Shown: piece by piece, positions 25,004-37,553 of the stretch | Layout: each line of letters opens with the position of its first letter | Numbering within the stretch: the stretch's first letter is position 1 | Source of the DNA: Trichosphaerium sp. ATCC 40318 | Taxonomy: Eukaryota > Discosea > Flabellinia > Trichosidae | Direction: 5' to 3' | NCBI GenBank assembly: GCA_038496445.1 | Contig: JALMLS010000376.1 | Span: 124,001 to 188,000 of the forward strand | Length of the DNA stretch: 64,000 bases | Program-made: the position numbers and the translations under genes | Notes under the pieces: model-generated | The model's input: only the letters and a program-made list of their open reading frames with translations | What the model was told of the DNA's origin: nothing | The model's database searches: none

Positions 25004-27729
25004 TTAATACGAAATCGCAAAAATACGATTTGTCTTTCGTCTAAAAATCGTACCATAGACAAAGTAAATGAGTAGTCCAATAAGAGACCATATTAAAACA
25101 CGATAAATCGCGTCTACAGGTAACTCAACAATCAAGTAAATATTGATCAACATGCCCTATAAAAAATCATCAAATTTACGACGTATAACTAACATCGTAA
25201 GCAAATATTACTCACCAACATTGGAATTAAAGGTACAAGAGGACATGTGAACGTCTTTGGAATGTCTTTAGGGCTAATAAACAAATCAACAATAAGAAAC
25301 AAAAAGACGCGTTTTGAAAAAAAAAAAAAAAGCTTGCAACTACGTTAAGCAGGTAAACTGCTCACTTGTGAGAGGTGTTTAAGCATTTTTGAAGAAAAAT
25401 AAAAATGACATACCGAAGGATTTGTAACAAGAAGTAGATGATAAGTAGTGGAACACCTGAGATAACTTTTGCCCACCTGCGTTTAAAAAAGTAAGCTTGA
25501 GTTGCACTAACAACGGTGAGGTTAGTGCATACCAATCTGTTTGAAGTTTGAATGAAAGAGAGAAGACAATAGAGAAAACAAAAAATGACATGACAAGAAG
25601 AGGAACACAAGGAAGTGTAGCTCTTGCAATAGGTTCAAGGCAGCTTAAGTAAGAGTCTAGAAAAAAAAATGTCAATAAGAATAAAAAGCCAAACCAGTGA
25701 GTACCAAGGTGAGCATGTTCGCGAAGCTCTACGTTATCATTTGCAATACTATCAACGCCAAAACCTGTTGTAGAAAGTTAGTGTTTAAAACATTTTACAA
25801 AACTCCCGTACTGTCAAGTTTATGACTTTGTTCGCGATAGCGTAGAATAATTACACCTCCACAAACAACACAGAACGCTAGAAGAGTTCCAAGAGAGATC
25901 ATGTAACTGAGTGTTCCCAAGTCAAAGATAAAAGCCAAAAGACCTGAGAGCAAGCCACTGATAATAGTTGCCCATACTGGAATTTGTCTGCTGTTTAGCT
26001 GTCCAAAAAATTTCCACAAGAGACCCTGTGATGTACTTGAGCACGAAGTAAGAACATAGATAAGGAAACTTACATCTTGCGCCATTTGATAAAAAATACG
26101 TGGTTGTCCAAGCAAAGAAGCAAGGGTTGTTGCTGTTAGCGTTGTAACAGATCCAGCTGCTACTATGGCAGCTGCCCAGTTGTATCCCACTATGGACACG
26201 TTGTTAACGAGAGATGTAAATGTATGTTTTTACCATCAGAAAATGATGTAGATAGAGGTGAATCCGCATTGAGTTCGTAGTAAGGAACCATACCAGTGAC
26301 AACTTGAAAAGGATGTAAGTAACGCCAAAAGATATCTTTAAAGAACGTACCAAGTGAAACAGCAATATATAAAAGAGTAACAACACCAAGAGTGCCAACA
26401 ATACCGATAGGTAAATCACGTTTTGGGTTTTTAACCTCGCCTGCTAATGTAGTAACTGAATCGAATCCAATATACGAGAAGAACACCAACCCGGCACCTA
26501 AAATCCGTTGTCAACAACGAGAACAATGACTAAGATATGAACTATTTTTTTTTTTCAATAAAAAGTAGTCGTACCTCTGAACACTCCTTGAAACCCGAAT
26601 GGAAAGAATACCTCCCAATTATATGTGTCTACTTTTGTAGATCCAAGTCCAATGATGAACAAAATAACAATACTACAAACAGTAAACAAGAAAGCAAAAA
26701 GAGAAAACAACGTACATATTTAAAACCGTCATAACGACATTAAACATTGCTGATTCTTTAGCGCCAAATAGTAGGACACATACGCCTAATGTGCTATTAT
26801 TTAACGCACTGATTTCTTTAACGTACATAGCACAATAATAATGACTGCAAGTGGACTCAATGAAAACGAAGCTGAAACAATAGGCGTTAATTAAAAACAA
26901 AATTTGAACTTTGACGCACCAAAAAGCTTGTAGTTATGTAACCAGGCAGGTGGCTTTGTTTTAAAAACAACCTCGATAAATGATACAATATAACCTGCCC
27001 ATCCTCTTGCAACAGCTATGGGCCCAAATAAGGAACAAACCAATACTGGCTATGTACAAATTTGGTAAAAAAAAAAAACATACCTGACGCAGAAATACTG
27101 TATTCTAGCGTTAGATTCCAACCAATCCTAACCACAAGTTAATAAAAAGTAATGTGTGTTTGAATTACATACAGCCATCCTACTAGTTCACCCAGTGCAA
27201 CATATGAGAAAGTGTACGCCGAGCCAGAAACTTGGAAAAAATTAAAATGCATTTTTGGGAAAGGGAATTGTTAAACCCATTTTCTGCCTTACCAGGTATT
27301 CTAGCAGCGAATTCAGAGTAGCAAAAGGCTGAGAAAAGGGAAGAAATCGCAGCAGTCAGAAAAGAGAAAACAATAGCAGGGCCGGCGTTATCCTTCGCTA
27401 CGACGCCAGTTACAACAAAAATACCTGCCTATTAAACGATTAAACGCTATAGTATGGATATCAATCGTACACCAACTGTAGCGGCTAAACCATACGCAAT
27501 TAGATCAACAATAGTGAGACTACGCTTCAATTTGGAGCCTTCTGGCTCACCGTCACCTATAACATAAAATCGGCCATTATTAATCAACACTCGAAAACGT
27601 ACCCTCCTCAGGCTTAATAGGCTGCGTGCGCATCAAATTAGCCACTGTATAAAATCTGAAAAACCCACCGCTTGACGGCTTTTCGCCAACATCTCCGTCG
27701 CTATTTATTAACGACGCTTGGTCCGCCAT
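25004..27729 (-). CDS. Cationic amino-acid transporter (APC/SLC7 CAT family)
   Basis: Fourteen-helix amino-acid permease of the CAT subfamily. The start is MADQASLINSDGDVGEKP. LTIVDLIAYGLAATVG, AGIFVVTGVVAKDNAGPAIV and LFSAFCYSEFAARIPGSGSA match the family's TM1-TM3 signature (GAGIYVLTG, AALCYAEFAARVPRAGSAY). FFSYIGFDSVTTLAGEVKNP and KRDLPIGI are the diagnostic TM6-7 block (YIGFDAVATTAEEVKNPQRDLP). GQPRIFYQMAQDGLL, LGTLSYMISLGTLLAF and a terminal helix pair ending FVYGTIFRRK complete the fold. Likely plasma or lysosomal membrane; substrate inferred from the family (Arg/Lys/ornithine). It is 160 bp from the NLR-like gene's end, same strand. Confidence 0.88.
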
Positions 27730-27889
27730 CTTGATTTAATATTATTAATTGTCCTTCTGAAGCAGACTTAATGCTGAATGCAATTCCTTAAACAGAAAAA
27801 AAAAAAAGAAACAATCGCTCTTTGAGAAGTAACATGGACATCTATTTTACAAAAATTACATAAACAACCTTCCTTATAATTTGATTGCT

Positions 27890-30800
27890 CTAAGGAAGAA
27901 GTACAATCGGCCGGTGTAATATAAGCTCAGGAGGGATATTCTTGTCATTTCGCACTAATACAAGGTTAACAAAAAAAACATGAAACAATAATTTCTTTTA
28001 CTACGTACCGATATGACTACGTGCTGTCTTTGACCGTAACTTATTCGATGAAGACGGTCCGAGAATCTCTTGAATTTTTAAAACCTTGCTGAGTGTTTCG
28101 CCTGGATCCATCCATTGTTTCATATCATCCAGTAACTCGGCAGATAAGCAATTCTGAGCCTAAACATATATGGTTAGATATGTTCAAAAAAAGATCCATT
28201 GTTTACGACTCTACGTACATCATTTGCCATAAATACAGAGAGTGCGAACATGTGGAGGGTGCAAACAATCGATTGGTTGTAAATACTCCTTTCCGAAGCA
28301 TCTAACCAAGATATCGTGCAAAAATGAGAAGGTTTGTAAATTTTCAATGCCATCGAATAAGATTGATAAAAGTGGTCAGCAGCTTCATCATAACGCCCTT
28401 GCAAGAAAGCAATATTTCCTGAGATACAGCGTTAGCAACAAAAGTAAATCAAACAGGTCATAAGTCATACCAAGCTGATGTCGGACTGTACTACCGTAAA
28501 CTTGAGTGTGTTCATCACAAATTGGAAGAGAACGCTCGAAATTACTTTTGGCTTTTTCAATATGTCCTTCATCCCCTTGAGATTTGCTCTGTGTAGCTTT
28601 TTTAAAGTATACAATGCCTTCGTTATGAGATAGTGCTGCCAAGTTCACATGTGTGGCGTTGAAAAATGTATTCATTATCGCCTTAGCCACTTGGAAAGCG
28701 TTGAGAGCTTCTTGTAAATTATCCTATAACAGGTTGTTAGACATAGAGTTTACTTTGTCCAATAGAGCTTGCGTACCTCAACAGTGTAAATAACACCAAG
28801 ATTATGGATTGCAACAGCCATTAGAGGGTGGAAAGGAAGACCTCTATTGTTACAGTTAATACTAATTAAAGTACTTAATAATTATTACGCACCTCAATTT
28901 AGAGTTCGAAGTAGCTACAACTCTACGTGATATAACAGCGTTTAGCCTATCACGTAAAAATTTGATACCCTCCCAAAGGGTAAGCTGAGCAGAAATCTTA
29001 TCTCCCTTGCGCAGAAGAATAGCGGACTAAAGAAGGATAAGACAAATATAACAAATGGAGTACCAAACGTACTCTTGTAATGTATAATCTACCAACAAGC
29101 ACAACGTTATCTTTTGGCAAGAGAGTACTCAAGTGCATTCCAAAACCACAAATCTTTGTTCCCTACAGAAACGCAGTGTTAGTAATCGGTTACGAGCTGA
29201 ACTTTTATCTTGCTTACCTCATCGTAGTGGGAGAGTGTTAGTAGCAAGCAAGCAACACAATTCAAAGATTTAATGATACTAGCCACCATTCTCTTCATAT
29301 TATTCTGCCTAGCCTAAAACAATCATGTCAATAAAACCAGGTGCCAGTGTAAAACAATTGTACCTGTAGCTCATCATTAGGATTTCGCACAGAAAGCTCT
29401 TCTTTCACATTTGCGAATAAAATTTCTTCCAGCTTTTTACGTTCATGTGTTTTACCACTCTGACCACGTGTTGCAAGCCACGTTTGAAGGCCACTTGCAT
29501 TTGCTGGCGATAATTGGAATAAGAGCTCTTTCTTCTTTTCAATGATACCAGGCTGTAAAAACTTCATTGTAACCGACTTTGTAGGATCGTAGTAACCTTT
29601 AAATAGATTGTATGCAGCCTTTAAGAAGTAAGTAAATGAATCTGAAGATAGTCTGATTAACACGAACCTCAAAGTCTTGTCCAAGAACATGTAGCCAAGC
29701 TAATGAATTTGCAGCCTCGAGGAGTGTATACAATACTTCCCGTTGGAGGTTATCTGTTCCTTTGTTAAGGATATCGTACAACTGATTCCGTGCTTCAAGA
29801 AGGAAGGTTTCAGCCTTCTGTAAGTAAGCATAAGATGTTGCACGGGTTATCTACACAATTTACCTTATTTGGTTCTCTGTAACAACTACGCCAAACTTTT
29901 CCTTGGCCCCAGAGACACTTGGCACGAAGTAAAGCTGCTTCTAAATACACAAGTTCCTTTGGATCAGTGTTACGCAGTTTGTTGTTTATTGCTTGGAGAG
30001 CAAGGTTGAAGTGACTAATAAGTTAGATTTTTCTAAATGGTTAAGGTATTATACGTACACTAAAGCATCCTCAGCCCTAGCACAGGCTTCGTACAAGTAC
30101 TCGCCCATATTATAACGAAGCTTTGCGGCTTCGTAGAGAATATCTACTGGATCATTGTTACCGGTAGGTACACGTGCAAGGTCCTTCAAGATCGTTAATG
30201 AAAAAACAAATGGTGTGGAGTACGTACCTTCGTTGCTGCTGTTACTGCTCTTGCGTGAGGGAATAGGGTATGGAAAACATCCCAAGCCATCAAATCTCTG
30301 AGCAAATGTTAGTAAAACTTTTTTCTCTTTACAAACTACGAAAATTACGTGAAATAAAAAACGTACTTGTGGTTTGCAAAACAAAACGAGTTTTGCATCA
30401 ACTCAATAGCATGATTGATATTAACAGCACCCCAAGATGTGCTATCATTAGCTTGGTGCCACAGCTTCCAACGAACAATTTCTTGTGTAAAGTACAACAA
30501 ACTTATTGTACCAGACTTGGTATCTTGCTCTACAATACCCCATTGCGCTAACAAATTGATGTATTTTTCTGTTCTTTCTCGTTGTTTCCTAAACGTTCCC
30601 TTTAGATGCGGGTCACATAAGTCTTTTAATTAATTTGTACCGCCACTCAAAAGCCTTTTTTCTTTGTTCCTTTGGTAGGATGTAGTACGGCACTTTGTCG
30701 AGCAAAAATAACGGAATATTTTCCCTGTAATTCAAATGTGTTAAACTATCAATTTGTAGCATAGTGTAAAGTACCTGTCCATAAAGGCAGCGAACTGAAG

Positions 30801-33597
30801 AATGAGGTTTCGGCTCTTTTTGCCAGCGCCAAGTTCTGTTTTAAGCTCATTGAGGGCCAAGTCAAGAGTTGGACACAAAGGAATATGACCGTCCATAAAA
30901 CCATCAATATATTCCTGTCCAAAAAGTGCCAAGTCGAAGCGAGGGCCTGACGTTGGATCATCAGGGTCCACCTTTTCTGTGAGTTTGGAGTATAATAGTG
31001 CTAGTGGATTCTTTTCATTGTGTTCATCATATTTTTGTAGAATGTGACTACTTTGTACAAGAGCAAGTGGTAGATAGTGAAGTGTTTTAACAATATTCCG
31101 AGCCAAATTAACTTGTTCATGATTATCCCAATCGAATTTTATATTCTTGACAAGTAATTGTATTGCATCGTTATCCTAAAATAATAATTGAGTTAAATTG
31201 TACATAAAGACAGAAAAAAAATATGACCGTTGGGAGATATTGGAAAATACACAGAATGACGTAAACGCACGTGTTTTAGAGGTTTCAAGTGGATTGTGTG
31301 AAGTTTCTCTGATAGTTGTGGTGCAAGTTTTGGATCAGAGCGAACAGAACGTCGTGATATAAATATTAAATGACCTCCTACCATTGGTGTTAAATAACAA
31401 CTTTTTATTGGTGAAGGAAAATAGTAAAAAAAAGAAATTACGAATTTACGGTTGCACTCACCTCGTTTTGGAAAATAACAAGTGAGGTCGTCGCCATTTC
31501 CTACGTTGGTAGTTTCTTGTTCAAAAATGAGTAACCACGGTCCATGATTCTCCAAGTGCCGTATTGTAGACTCAAGTTGTACTTTCCAATCGATAGCCTT
31601 CCAGCTACCAGATAGTGCAGCAGATAATTGGCCAAAGTTTTGTTTTATTTTACCCTATTAGACGGTTTAGAGCGTAAGAATAAAAGACTTTAGTTACTTG
31701 TTTCATCCACCAAATAACGGAGTACGAGCTTCGTTGTTCATGGCAATACTTTCGAACTAATTGTGTTTTACCGATACCACATCTCCCGAATATATTAACA
31801 ACTATCGTTGGAGACTCTGCCACTGCTGCCGCATCGCCTACGACCAAGTGTTACAATAAAGTTATTAGGTATAATAATATGGCGTACCCAACATCGTCTT
31901 GAGGGACGTGATCTCATCGGACCTACCAACAAAGTGTTTCGTTGGTATATCAAAATTGATAATTCTGCCAAGTTGTCCACCCACATGCGGTTGTGGTAAT
32001 GCGACCGTATTCGTTCCCGTGTCCATTGCTTGAGCACGTCTACGAGTCATAGTTCCAACCTTCATTGATGGTATTACTTTGGTTGGCGGAGCGTAATTCT
32101 CTGTCCTTTGTCGTTTTCTACGAAAAAGTAAAAAAAAAATTATGATAAAGCCAGTTTTGCAATTCCTTACCTAGTCGGTTGTTGCGATGTATCATTCGAA
32201 TTAGATCTACGACCATTCTGTTTCCTGGCCTTATATTTCAACTCAAATGGTTCAGAATCCCAAACCCAGTTCTGGTATTTAACACGAACAGCAACAAACA
32301 ATTGAACTTTAGAGTCACGAGAGTTTGATTGCTTAAGAATAAATAAACATTTTTTCGAAAGAAATTTTGGTTCGTACTTTTTGGTTCGTAGACTTCCTTC
32401 CAGAATACAAAAAGCAAATAGGTGTACACTGAGGAACAAGTTTCGTTATTTTAGCTGTACCGTTTTTTATTCCTTTCCAACTGAGACTTGGTGACGCTTT
32501 TAGATACGTAGCGTGGCGACCGCACATGGCAGGCTCAAGTGCAGAATCAGATCCACGTTTGCAATGAAACTGCAGTTCAACGTGATCCGCAGTAGCTAAA
32601 CATCTTGTTTACAGTGCACACTTATTCCTTAACGTACTGACAAAAGGTTCTGCAGCATAGCCTCCATCCGCATTGTATTTGTGGTGCATCATATCACGGT
32701 TATCTCGCGCATTAACAACAATCTGGTTGATGCTCTATGAATAAAAAAGTAAGGCGCCAAGTGGTATCAAGTGTTTTCGTCATACGGTTAAATACTCCAA
32801 AGAGATAGTTTTAGCATACGCAGGACTCGTTTCGAATTGAAGAAATAATTGAGTGCCACGACCAGCCTGAATTACAGATGCCTTTTGATTAACGGTGACC
32901 TATTCGAAGGAGAAAGGCTTATAAGCACACCACTTGGGAAAATGAAAGTTCACGGTACCTTCCCTACAATGTGTACGGCTTGTGCGTGCTGTGCTTCAGA
33001 TTCCGAGAGGTGTCGCTCCAATAACTGTGGTTGTAAATCTCGGGCTGCTTGTTGTTGTTGTCGACAGCGTACCCACTCGTCGTTGGGTAAATTCCAGTTA
33101 GCCCCCATGCCAAATTCGGGTGGTTGCATCATCGATGATGGTAGCATCTCTTCTTCGCCCATCCTTGTCAAGTTTTAGAGTTGGCCATTTAATTTTTTTC
33201 CGCAAATAATTTGTTCGTAGCAAAAAAGGATAATAGACATGGAACGTGGTTAAAGAAAATAACGTGGTATAATTTAAGCGTTGTTTGTTGCTTTTTAGAT
33301 AATTTAAAGAGTTGAAGAACCAAACATTTAAAATAAACATTTAATAAGGTAATACGCGTTAATAATGCGTACCGTTGCATATTTTGTGTAACTAAGCGAG
33401 CAACTGCTATATCGTGATGTGGGTTGCCGTGTATGCCCCAGGCATCAAGCCCTTGGTCCATACTACCTGTTCGACGCATAGAATTAATTTTGATTTGCTT
33501 TCTCCATTCTTTGGTTACCTCCGTATGTTTTCTGTGGGATCTGTTCCCAATGGGCATCATAACCGTCAACTGGCGCTTCTTCGTTTTTTAAATTCAT
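27890..33597 (-). CDS. NLR-like STAND protein: novel N-terminal region + NB-ARC + TPR
   Basis: The largest complete gene in the window. MNLKNEEAPVDGYDAHW starts a Gln/Met-rich leader. A domain of about 200 residues that I do not recognise follows: VTVNQKASVIQAG, TQLFLQFETSPAYAKTISLE, INQIVVNARDNRDM, VELQFHCKRGSDSALEPAMC and VAVRVKYQNWVWDSEPFELK. A strongly basic linker (KARKQNGRR, then RKRQRTENY and TRRRAQ) looks like a nuclear-localisation signal. The NB-ARC domain has HFVGRSDEITSLK, Walker A FGRCGIGKTQLVRKY (about 31,760-31,790), Walker B-like WLLIFE (about 31,530), sensor-like LIFISRRSVR (about 31,350) and LPLAL (about 31,070). A winged-helix-like region and then many TPR helices (ALNAFQVAKAIMN, HNEGIVYFKKA, HQLGNIAFLQGRYDEAADHF) run to the end, HRPIVLLP. 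More than 20 introns. NB-ARC proteins act as signal-dependent ATPase switches, often in immunity; the role here is inferred. Confidence 0.75.
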
Positions 33598-33737
33598 AAC
33601 CCTACAGTAGCATTTTAAAGTGTTCCCTTCTTTAATGATTTGGGAACGGTATTTTGAACTTTTTTTGACTTTTTTTTTTACACAACGGGCTTCTAGATGC
33701 CCTAGTTACAGTCGTACAAATCTATACAGACTCTTCT

Positions 33738-35445
33738 TTAAAATAGAGCGTTCTTTTTCTTTGTCGTGTGTGGTTGAAACTGGCAAGAAAACGCTTTCGC
33801 GCCATAGTTTATATACACGTCAATCTTTGATGTATTTCCGCTAGCAACTAAAACCTAAACGGAGATTCACATGTGTTTATTTTGTTTGTTTAAAACGGCG
33901 ACTTAGTTTTTCGTCAAGTTTTTTTTTTCGAAACCAAAGACTGCTTTCGTACCTTGTTGTTTTTGGCCATTGATAAAGAGAACAGTGATCTAGATGACGC
34001 TTGAGATCTTATTTTTAGTTCCCCGGAGATGCTCCAGTGCCACACGTGGCTATCAGGACCAACAGAAATAACCTACAAGCCTATTATTTTATAGAATTTC
34101 TCACTTCAATTATGTACTTTGTTGTCCACAGAATGCTTGTCAAACATCACACACTGTGGTGCGCCTACGGTGGGCATATATCTAAAGCATTCGTAAATAT
34201 GGGAACAACGACAATCCCAAAAGTCACACAAGACGCTAGAACTTACGCAGTGGTACTAAGCATTGGTAGATACCAAACTGAGAGACACTTTGACGTTCCA
34301 CAAACCTTTGAAGATAAAAATAAATACACCATGTCACAGAAAACAGAAATTTCTTTGTACCATCCAATTTCCATTTGCATCAATGTCGAGGCAGCCCACC
34401 CAGCCTGCTTGCGACTTCGCGTTGTCGTCATCCAATTGTATACCCATAAGAGGGTCTAACGTACAGACATTGTTCATTGAGCGCGCGTCTATGGCCCAGT
34501 GAGAGTTGTAGTTTTGTGTTACGTACCCCAAAATTTTACTGTGCCATCATTTGACCCTGACACAATTTGTCGCGTTATGTTATTGGACTTGACGCAATGA
34601 ACATAGTCTTGGTGCCCAGTGAATGAATGCATTGGTACCTGCTTTTCCAGGTCCCAACAATGTACATTGCCATCTCCAGTGCCAGAGAAGAGGTTTTGCT
34701 AGATATTTGATAAGTACTATTCAAGGATTTGTGTAAATGTCAATCTTTTAGATAACATACCATTGAGTCAACCGCCAAACTATTTGTTTCTGCTACAGGT
34801 CCTAAAGCGCCCATATAGCCCTAAATACAAGTCAATAATACACCTACAAGAAAAACCGCTCGTACGGTTTTTTGTGGGTTAACGAGTTTGCACAAAGTTG
34901 GTAGGTTGGCTGTTTTGACACCTGAAGAAATTGCATCGAGAATGTTTTGCCAATTCCAAACATTGACATGTGATTCACCTCCACTAAAAACACTAAGTTA
35001 TTATTTCACAGCAATAAAAGCAACTTTACCAAACCAATGTTACACCAGGTTGACGATCTATAAATGTTGACGTGTATATCGCTCCAATATCTGTTTGTAT
35101 GTAGAAATCCGGTGTTGGATTGTGCGCCATGCTGATAAATATTAGCATTGCCGTTACGTCTTTCTTCTACCTGTCTTTTGAGGTCCAAAATGCTGGATCC
35201 TACGTTGCAATAAGGGTTTGAACAGTAATTTCGGCAGTTGTACTCACAAAGAACGCTTTGATGTGCCATACACTCAATTGGCCACTATCATTACCAGCAA
35301 CGAGGTATTCGCCGTCTGGAGATAAAGAAGTAGTGTAAACTATGCAATTTTTTTCTGCGCGTTGCTGTTTCAAATATTGCTCGTATGTGTCTTCATCTAG
35401 AAAGTTTTCGAACCCTGACGGTGTTTTGAAAAGACTTTCGGCCAT
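33738..35445 (-). CDS. THOC6: THO complex subunit 6 (WD40 protein)
   Basis: Subunit of the THO/TREX complex that couples transcription to mRNA export. The start is MAESLFKTPSGFENFLDE. TTSLSPDGEYLVAGNDSGQL and SVWHIKAFF correspond to human [23 protein letters not shown]. Downstream, GWVGCLDIDANGNWMVCG matches WIGCLATDSDWMVCG, SHVWHWSISGELK matches NQWQLSGELK, and the C-terminal blade ASGNTSKIDVYINYGAKAFS matches [20 protein letters not shown]. WD repeats cover the entire length. Introns are mostly 30-60 nt. The end lies 140 bp from the NLR-like start. The start is 131 bp from divergent TRAPPC12. Confidence 0.88.
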
Positions 35446-35576
35446 AGTATTTATCAAGCGAGTTATAAACCGAAGTGTACCTCCCTCTTGCGTATAGCGT
35501 TGAAATAGGCATGTGCCACTTTTCAAAATAAGTCAATTTAACAGAGGCACCGCGGGTGACGTCGCCGCTGGCTGTA

Positions 35577-37342
35577 ATGAGCAATCAAGCTGACAAATCT
35601 ACCTTTACGTCTACACCGAGACCGTAGGCATTACATCTTTGTAACATGTCAATAACACACTGTAGGCAACTGTCACAGAGCGATTCACAGCGAAAACCTG
35701 CTCAGAGTGCGTTTGTGTTTTTGTAATAGTTTTTACCCATCGTTTAGGTGTCGGTAATGCGCCAGCAGCTAAATTAAGTGCTGTGGCGAAAGAAGGTAAC
35801 GTTTGTAAATAAATTCGCACCTAACGTACTCAAGCCGCCGCTATGCGCTTCTATAGCGCCGACAGATCAAAAGTTGACGTTTCAGCTGTGCCACAAACTG
35901 TAGAAGGTTTAAAAATTTTGATTGTACGGTTTCTGGCAATAAAACGGCGTTAACATGTACAAAATAGAAAAAAGGCGCTTGGAAATCGGTACTAAAATTG
36001 GCTGACACTTGTATTTCAAACGCCACCTTACCACACCATAAATTACAATTTCGCTTGTGCATTATTATTGCGTTGATGAAAATGCGAATGTACCAAACAG
36101 CATGGAATGAATTTGGTAAACTTGGAAACTTCGAGGACCCAGAGCATCAATACCAACACTACCCTGACGTGTATCCAGGACAAAAAGGTTTGTCAACTGA
36201 CACGCCATTTTTACTGAACCAATTTGTTACTAGGTTCAATGATTCCCTTTTCGATGCGTTTGTTATTAGCAGAATTACCATACTACCTTGGCAAAGACCC
36301 GAACCTAGATGCGCTGTATTCTTTGCTTCAGATGTGCACCGAGCAAGTTGAAGCCTTGGCCACACAAGATGTAAAAGATGAGAAAACACCAGAAAAAGAA
36401 CCCGAGAATACAGAAGAAGGTAATCAAACTACAGAAGAGAGCACAGAAAAGAATGATGAGTCGAGTGATTCAAAGGACGAAGAAAAAGTTGAAGACCTTA
36501 CAAGTGATGCTGCGCATGTGCCTTCGTTAGATTTGGGCGCTAAGGTAAATGATCCACTCTCAAATTATGTTGGCGTGTCATCTACAGGTATGCACCACTT
36601 ACAGTGTACAACTAATGTTTTCACAGACGAACCACGTGTTTGGATAGAGCGGCAAAATCGCGTCTTGTTATCACTTGCTACGCGACTAATAAGAAACAAT
36701 GAAGTGCTACTGGCGCTACAGTTGTTTAATAGAGTACTTTCAAAATGTCCTACTGATGCTGTGATTATTTCAGCTTGCGGGAGACTATTACTACAGGCAC
36801 AAAAATGTTAGAAATTCAGTTCGCTTACACGATTAGATTGGTAATGTTCAAAGCGCTTCTAGATTGTTTAAACGTGTGGAATCTATAGTAGAGAACCCAG
36901 AGAAATCAGTGTTAGTATGCGTGAACAAGTAGGTCATCTTTGTGCGAAAAAACATTAACACAAAACATTAGAGGTTACCTCGCGTTGGTTCAAGAGGAAC
37001 CTGGCGAGGCGTTAGGTTGCTTCGATAGAGCGTCTATGCTTGATCCATCTAGTACCGTTGTTGCGAACAATAAGGCCTTGTGTATGTTGTACAACGGTAA
37101 ACTACCGGAAGCTATCGAATTTTTAGGCGCGTTTTTCGGTTTCTGGGCGCGTTTTAACATTTTTTTCAGAATCGTTTGCAAAAGTCGACCCTGAAAGGCA
37201 CCTTACTGATGACTTGGTGTTTAATTTATGCACAATGTACGACCTGCAATCTGCCAAGTCTGCAGTGAAGAAAAAGAAGCTTTTGGAGCTCATTTCAGCG
37301 TATGCTCCTGATTCTTTCGATTTGACAGTACTTGGCTTGTAA
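35577..37342 (+). CDS. TRAPPC12: TRAPPC12 (TRAPP III subunit, TPR protein)
   Basis: Subunit of the TRAPP tethering complex in ER-Golgi/autophagy traffic. Key blocks are HHKLQFRLCIIIALMKMRMY, AWNEFGKLGNFEDPEHQYQH, YPDVYPGQKG then SMIPFSMRLLLAELPYYLGK, and NKALCMLYNGKLPEAIEF. The C-terminus reads VFNLCTMYDLQSAKSAVKKK followed by FDLTVLGL, as in human FNLTTMYELESSRSTQKK..FDTRCLNL. An acidic, low-complexity insert (about 36,370-36,500, EPENTEEGNQTTEESTEKND) separates the conserved half from the TPRs. The protein is shorter than animal TRAPPC12 because the N-terminal extension is largely missing. The first two or three exons (start ATG 35,577, MSNQADKSTFTSTPRP) are less certain. Confidence 0.8.
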
Positions 37343-37553
37343 ATAGTAATAAAAAGTGGTTGCTGTCTTTGGAAGCTCAAATTGCACTAAAAAACGCGGG
37401 AAGTACTCGACGAAACTTCATATTTTTCAATTCCCGCCAATTTTGCCAAGTCAGTCGAATTCAAGCGTCCCGCCACAGCCATTATTTAAAGATTCATAAA
37501 CTGGTGAAGTGTTGTAAACACTTCTTTAATTCTGTCCTAATAGTAGTTTTCAA

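Noticed and set aside
32238-32429. Alternative frame EVYEPKSTNQNFFRK in the NLR-like N-terminal region
   Set aside because: A 46-nt intron (donor GTACGA, acceptor TTAAG) keeps the flanking exons in one frame and excludes this reading.
34037-34459. Plus-strand 140-codon open frame
   Set aside because: It overlaps well-supported THOC6 exons on the opposite strand and shows no family features.
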